Positions 63,382 to 64,000 of a stretch of DNA of 64,000 bases are shown in pieces. A program made the position numbers and the translations under genes. Each line of letters begins with the position of its first letter. Position 1 is the stretch's first letter. Source of the DNA: Pseudomonas lini (GTDB lineage: Bacteria > Pseudomonadota > Gammaproteobacteria > Pseudomonadales > Pseudomonadaceae); contig NZ_JYLB01000003.1 in NCBI RefSeq assembly GCF_001042905.1, positions 620,001 through 684,000 on the forward strand, written 5' to 3'. Under the pieces are notes generated by a model. That model saw only the letters and a program-made list of their open reading frames with translations, ran no database searches and had not been told where the DNA came from.

Positions 63382-63665
63382 AAAAGCTATTGGTTGCAGC
63401 AGTGCTGGCGTTACTGGCTGTGCTTTACATCGGCTACTACGAAGCCCTTGAAGATGGCGATATAGAGACGATTCTATTCATCAAGAAACACCCTACACTC
63501 CAAATGAAATTTTACAACATACATGCTAATGACGGTGAGATTCGAAAAGTGGAGCATCTCACGAATGAGGAACGAACATGGATTATTGACTATTGCAAGT
63601 ATCGACTGGGAATAGAGACAGATCTGAAAACCCAGAATAATATTGAAACATGTAGCAAAAAATAG
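63378..63665 (+). CDS. Small membrane-anchored protein, candidate immunity protein
   Basis: 95 residues, starting as ATGA over the amidase stop. An N-terminal hydrophobic segment (KKLLVAAVLALLAVLYIGYY, signal anchor or cleavable signal) would place the remaining 70 residues in the periplasm, where an amidase effector must be neutralised. The periplasmic part is charged (EALEDGDIETILFIKKHP, GEIRKVEHLTNEERTWIIDYCKY) with two cysteines. No family recognised; function inferred from position, topology and overlap. GC content is clearly lower than the core genes. Confidence 0.7.
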   Translation: MKKLLVAAVLALLAVLYIGYYEALEDGDIETILFIKKHPTLQMKFYNIHANDGEIRKVEHLTNEERTWIIDYCKYRLGIETDLKTQNNIETCSKK

Positions 63666-63721
63666 CCTCATATTTTATTCAGCTAATCTCATAGTAAATA
63701 GTACTGCCACTCGAGATAAAC

Positions 63722-64000
63722 ATGCCCTTCAAGATCATAAAATCCGCTTCGGCCTTCATCGACAAAAATTGGAGTAACCACAAAAAGGTTATCTTCGCTG
63801 CAGGAGTATGCATTGCGGGCTTTTTTGCTTTCGCCAATGACGCAATTGATTTATTAAAACCATTAGCAGATAAGTTAAACGCTTCGCAAGGTATAGACAA
63901 CCCTGAAATAGTCGTAATCAATGCCCGCCTCACACCATTTTATCCAACCACAAAGATAGAAAGAGAGAAAGACCAAGTTTTTTTGCAAGTCAAGCTTAGA
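63722..64000 (+). CDS. Partial open reading frame at window edge, AT-rich
   Basis: An ATG at 63722 opens a frame of 93 codons with no stop before the window ends. The translation begins MPFKIIKSASAFIDKNWSN and has a hydrophobic segment (HKKVIFAAGVCIAGFFAFAND, about 20-38), so it looks like a membrane protein with a C-terminal soluble part still to come. Low GC like the gene before it. It could be a second immunity gene or an unrelated accessory gene. An opposite-strand open frame at 63679-63933 is regarded as its shadow. Confidence 0.45.
   Translation, partial: MPFKIIKSASAFIDKNWSNHKKVIFAAGVCIAGFFAFANDAIDLLKPLADKLNASQGIDNPEIVVINARLTPFYPTTKIEREKDQVFLQVKLR

Noticed and set aside
63679..63933. 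84-codon minus-strand open frame
   Set aside because: Overlaps the plus-strand frame opening at 63722, which continues the orientation of the effector cassette and has a better start context. Neither is proven.

Overview
The window is a chromosomal segment of a fluorescent-group Pseudomonas. Gene content and order support this: purF, cvpA, a DedD/SPOR gene, folC, accD, trpF, truA, fimV, an asd paralogue, asd, leuB, a methyltransferase, leuD and leuC run as one minus-strand block, as I remember it from the P. aeruginosa PA3106-PA3122 region. REP/REPIN repeats of the kind typical of P. fluorescens-type genomes lie between genes throughout. The host-level call is inference from gene order and repeats; no search was run.

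Left part (1-7.6 kb): a Gly-rich secreted protein, a CigR-family protein, tRNA-Val(GAC), a PuuB/OrdL-type FAD oxidoreductase, a FecI-FecR-TonB receptor iron-uptake unit with a Fur-box-like site, and a tRNA Asp-Asp-Val cluster. Core block (7.8-26.5 kb): amino-acid, purine, folate, fatty-acid and leucine biosynthesis plus fimV, all on the minus strand, with a divergent LysR regulator at its head. Middle (27-41 kb): a five-PAS GGDEF-EAL protein, a small heat-shock gene with a visible sigma-32 promoter and ROSE-like RNA thermometer, a DusC-type enzyme, a thioesterase, an alpha/beta hydrolase, a TetR regulator, a tandem tRNA Glu-Ala duplication, gltX, uvrB and an aromatic aminotransferase.

Right part (41-64 kb), more accessory: tRNA-Asn, an NCS2 purine permease, a BrnTA toxin-antitoxin pair, arylamine N-acetyltransferase, an exonuclease III-family gene, two more cyclic-di-GMP enzymes, a HAD phosphatase, a T2 ribonuclease, two divergent L,D-transpeptidases, a copABCD copper-resistance operon, a PheC-like periplasmic dehydratase, and at the right edge an overlapping three-gene cassette (PAAR protein, PGRP/T7-lysozyme-type amidase, small membrane-anchored protein). 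The cassette looks like an orphan type VI secretion effector-immunity unit and is the most interesting item here; a further low-GC open frame runs off the end.

No CRISPR array, prophage, rRNA or insertion sequence was seen. The long open frames opposite many biosynthetic genes are GC-bias shadows. Many starts were moved to an internal ATG or GTG where a ribosome binding site, stop-start overlap or family N-terminus favoured it.
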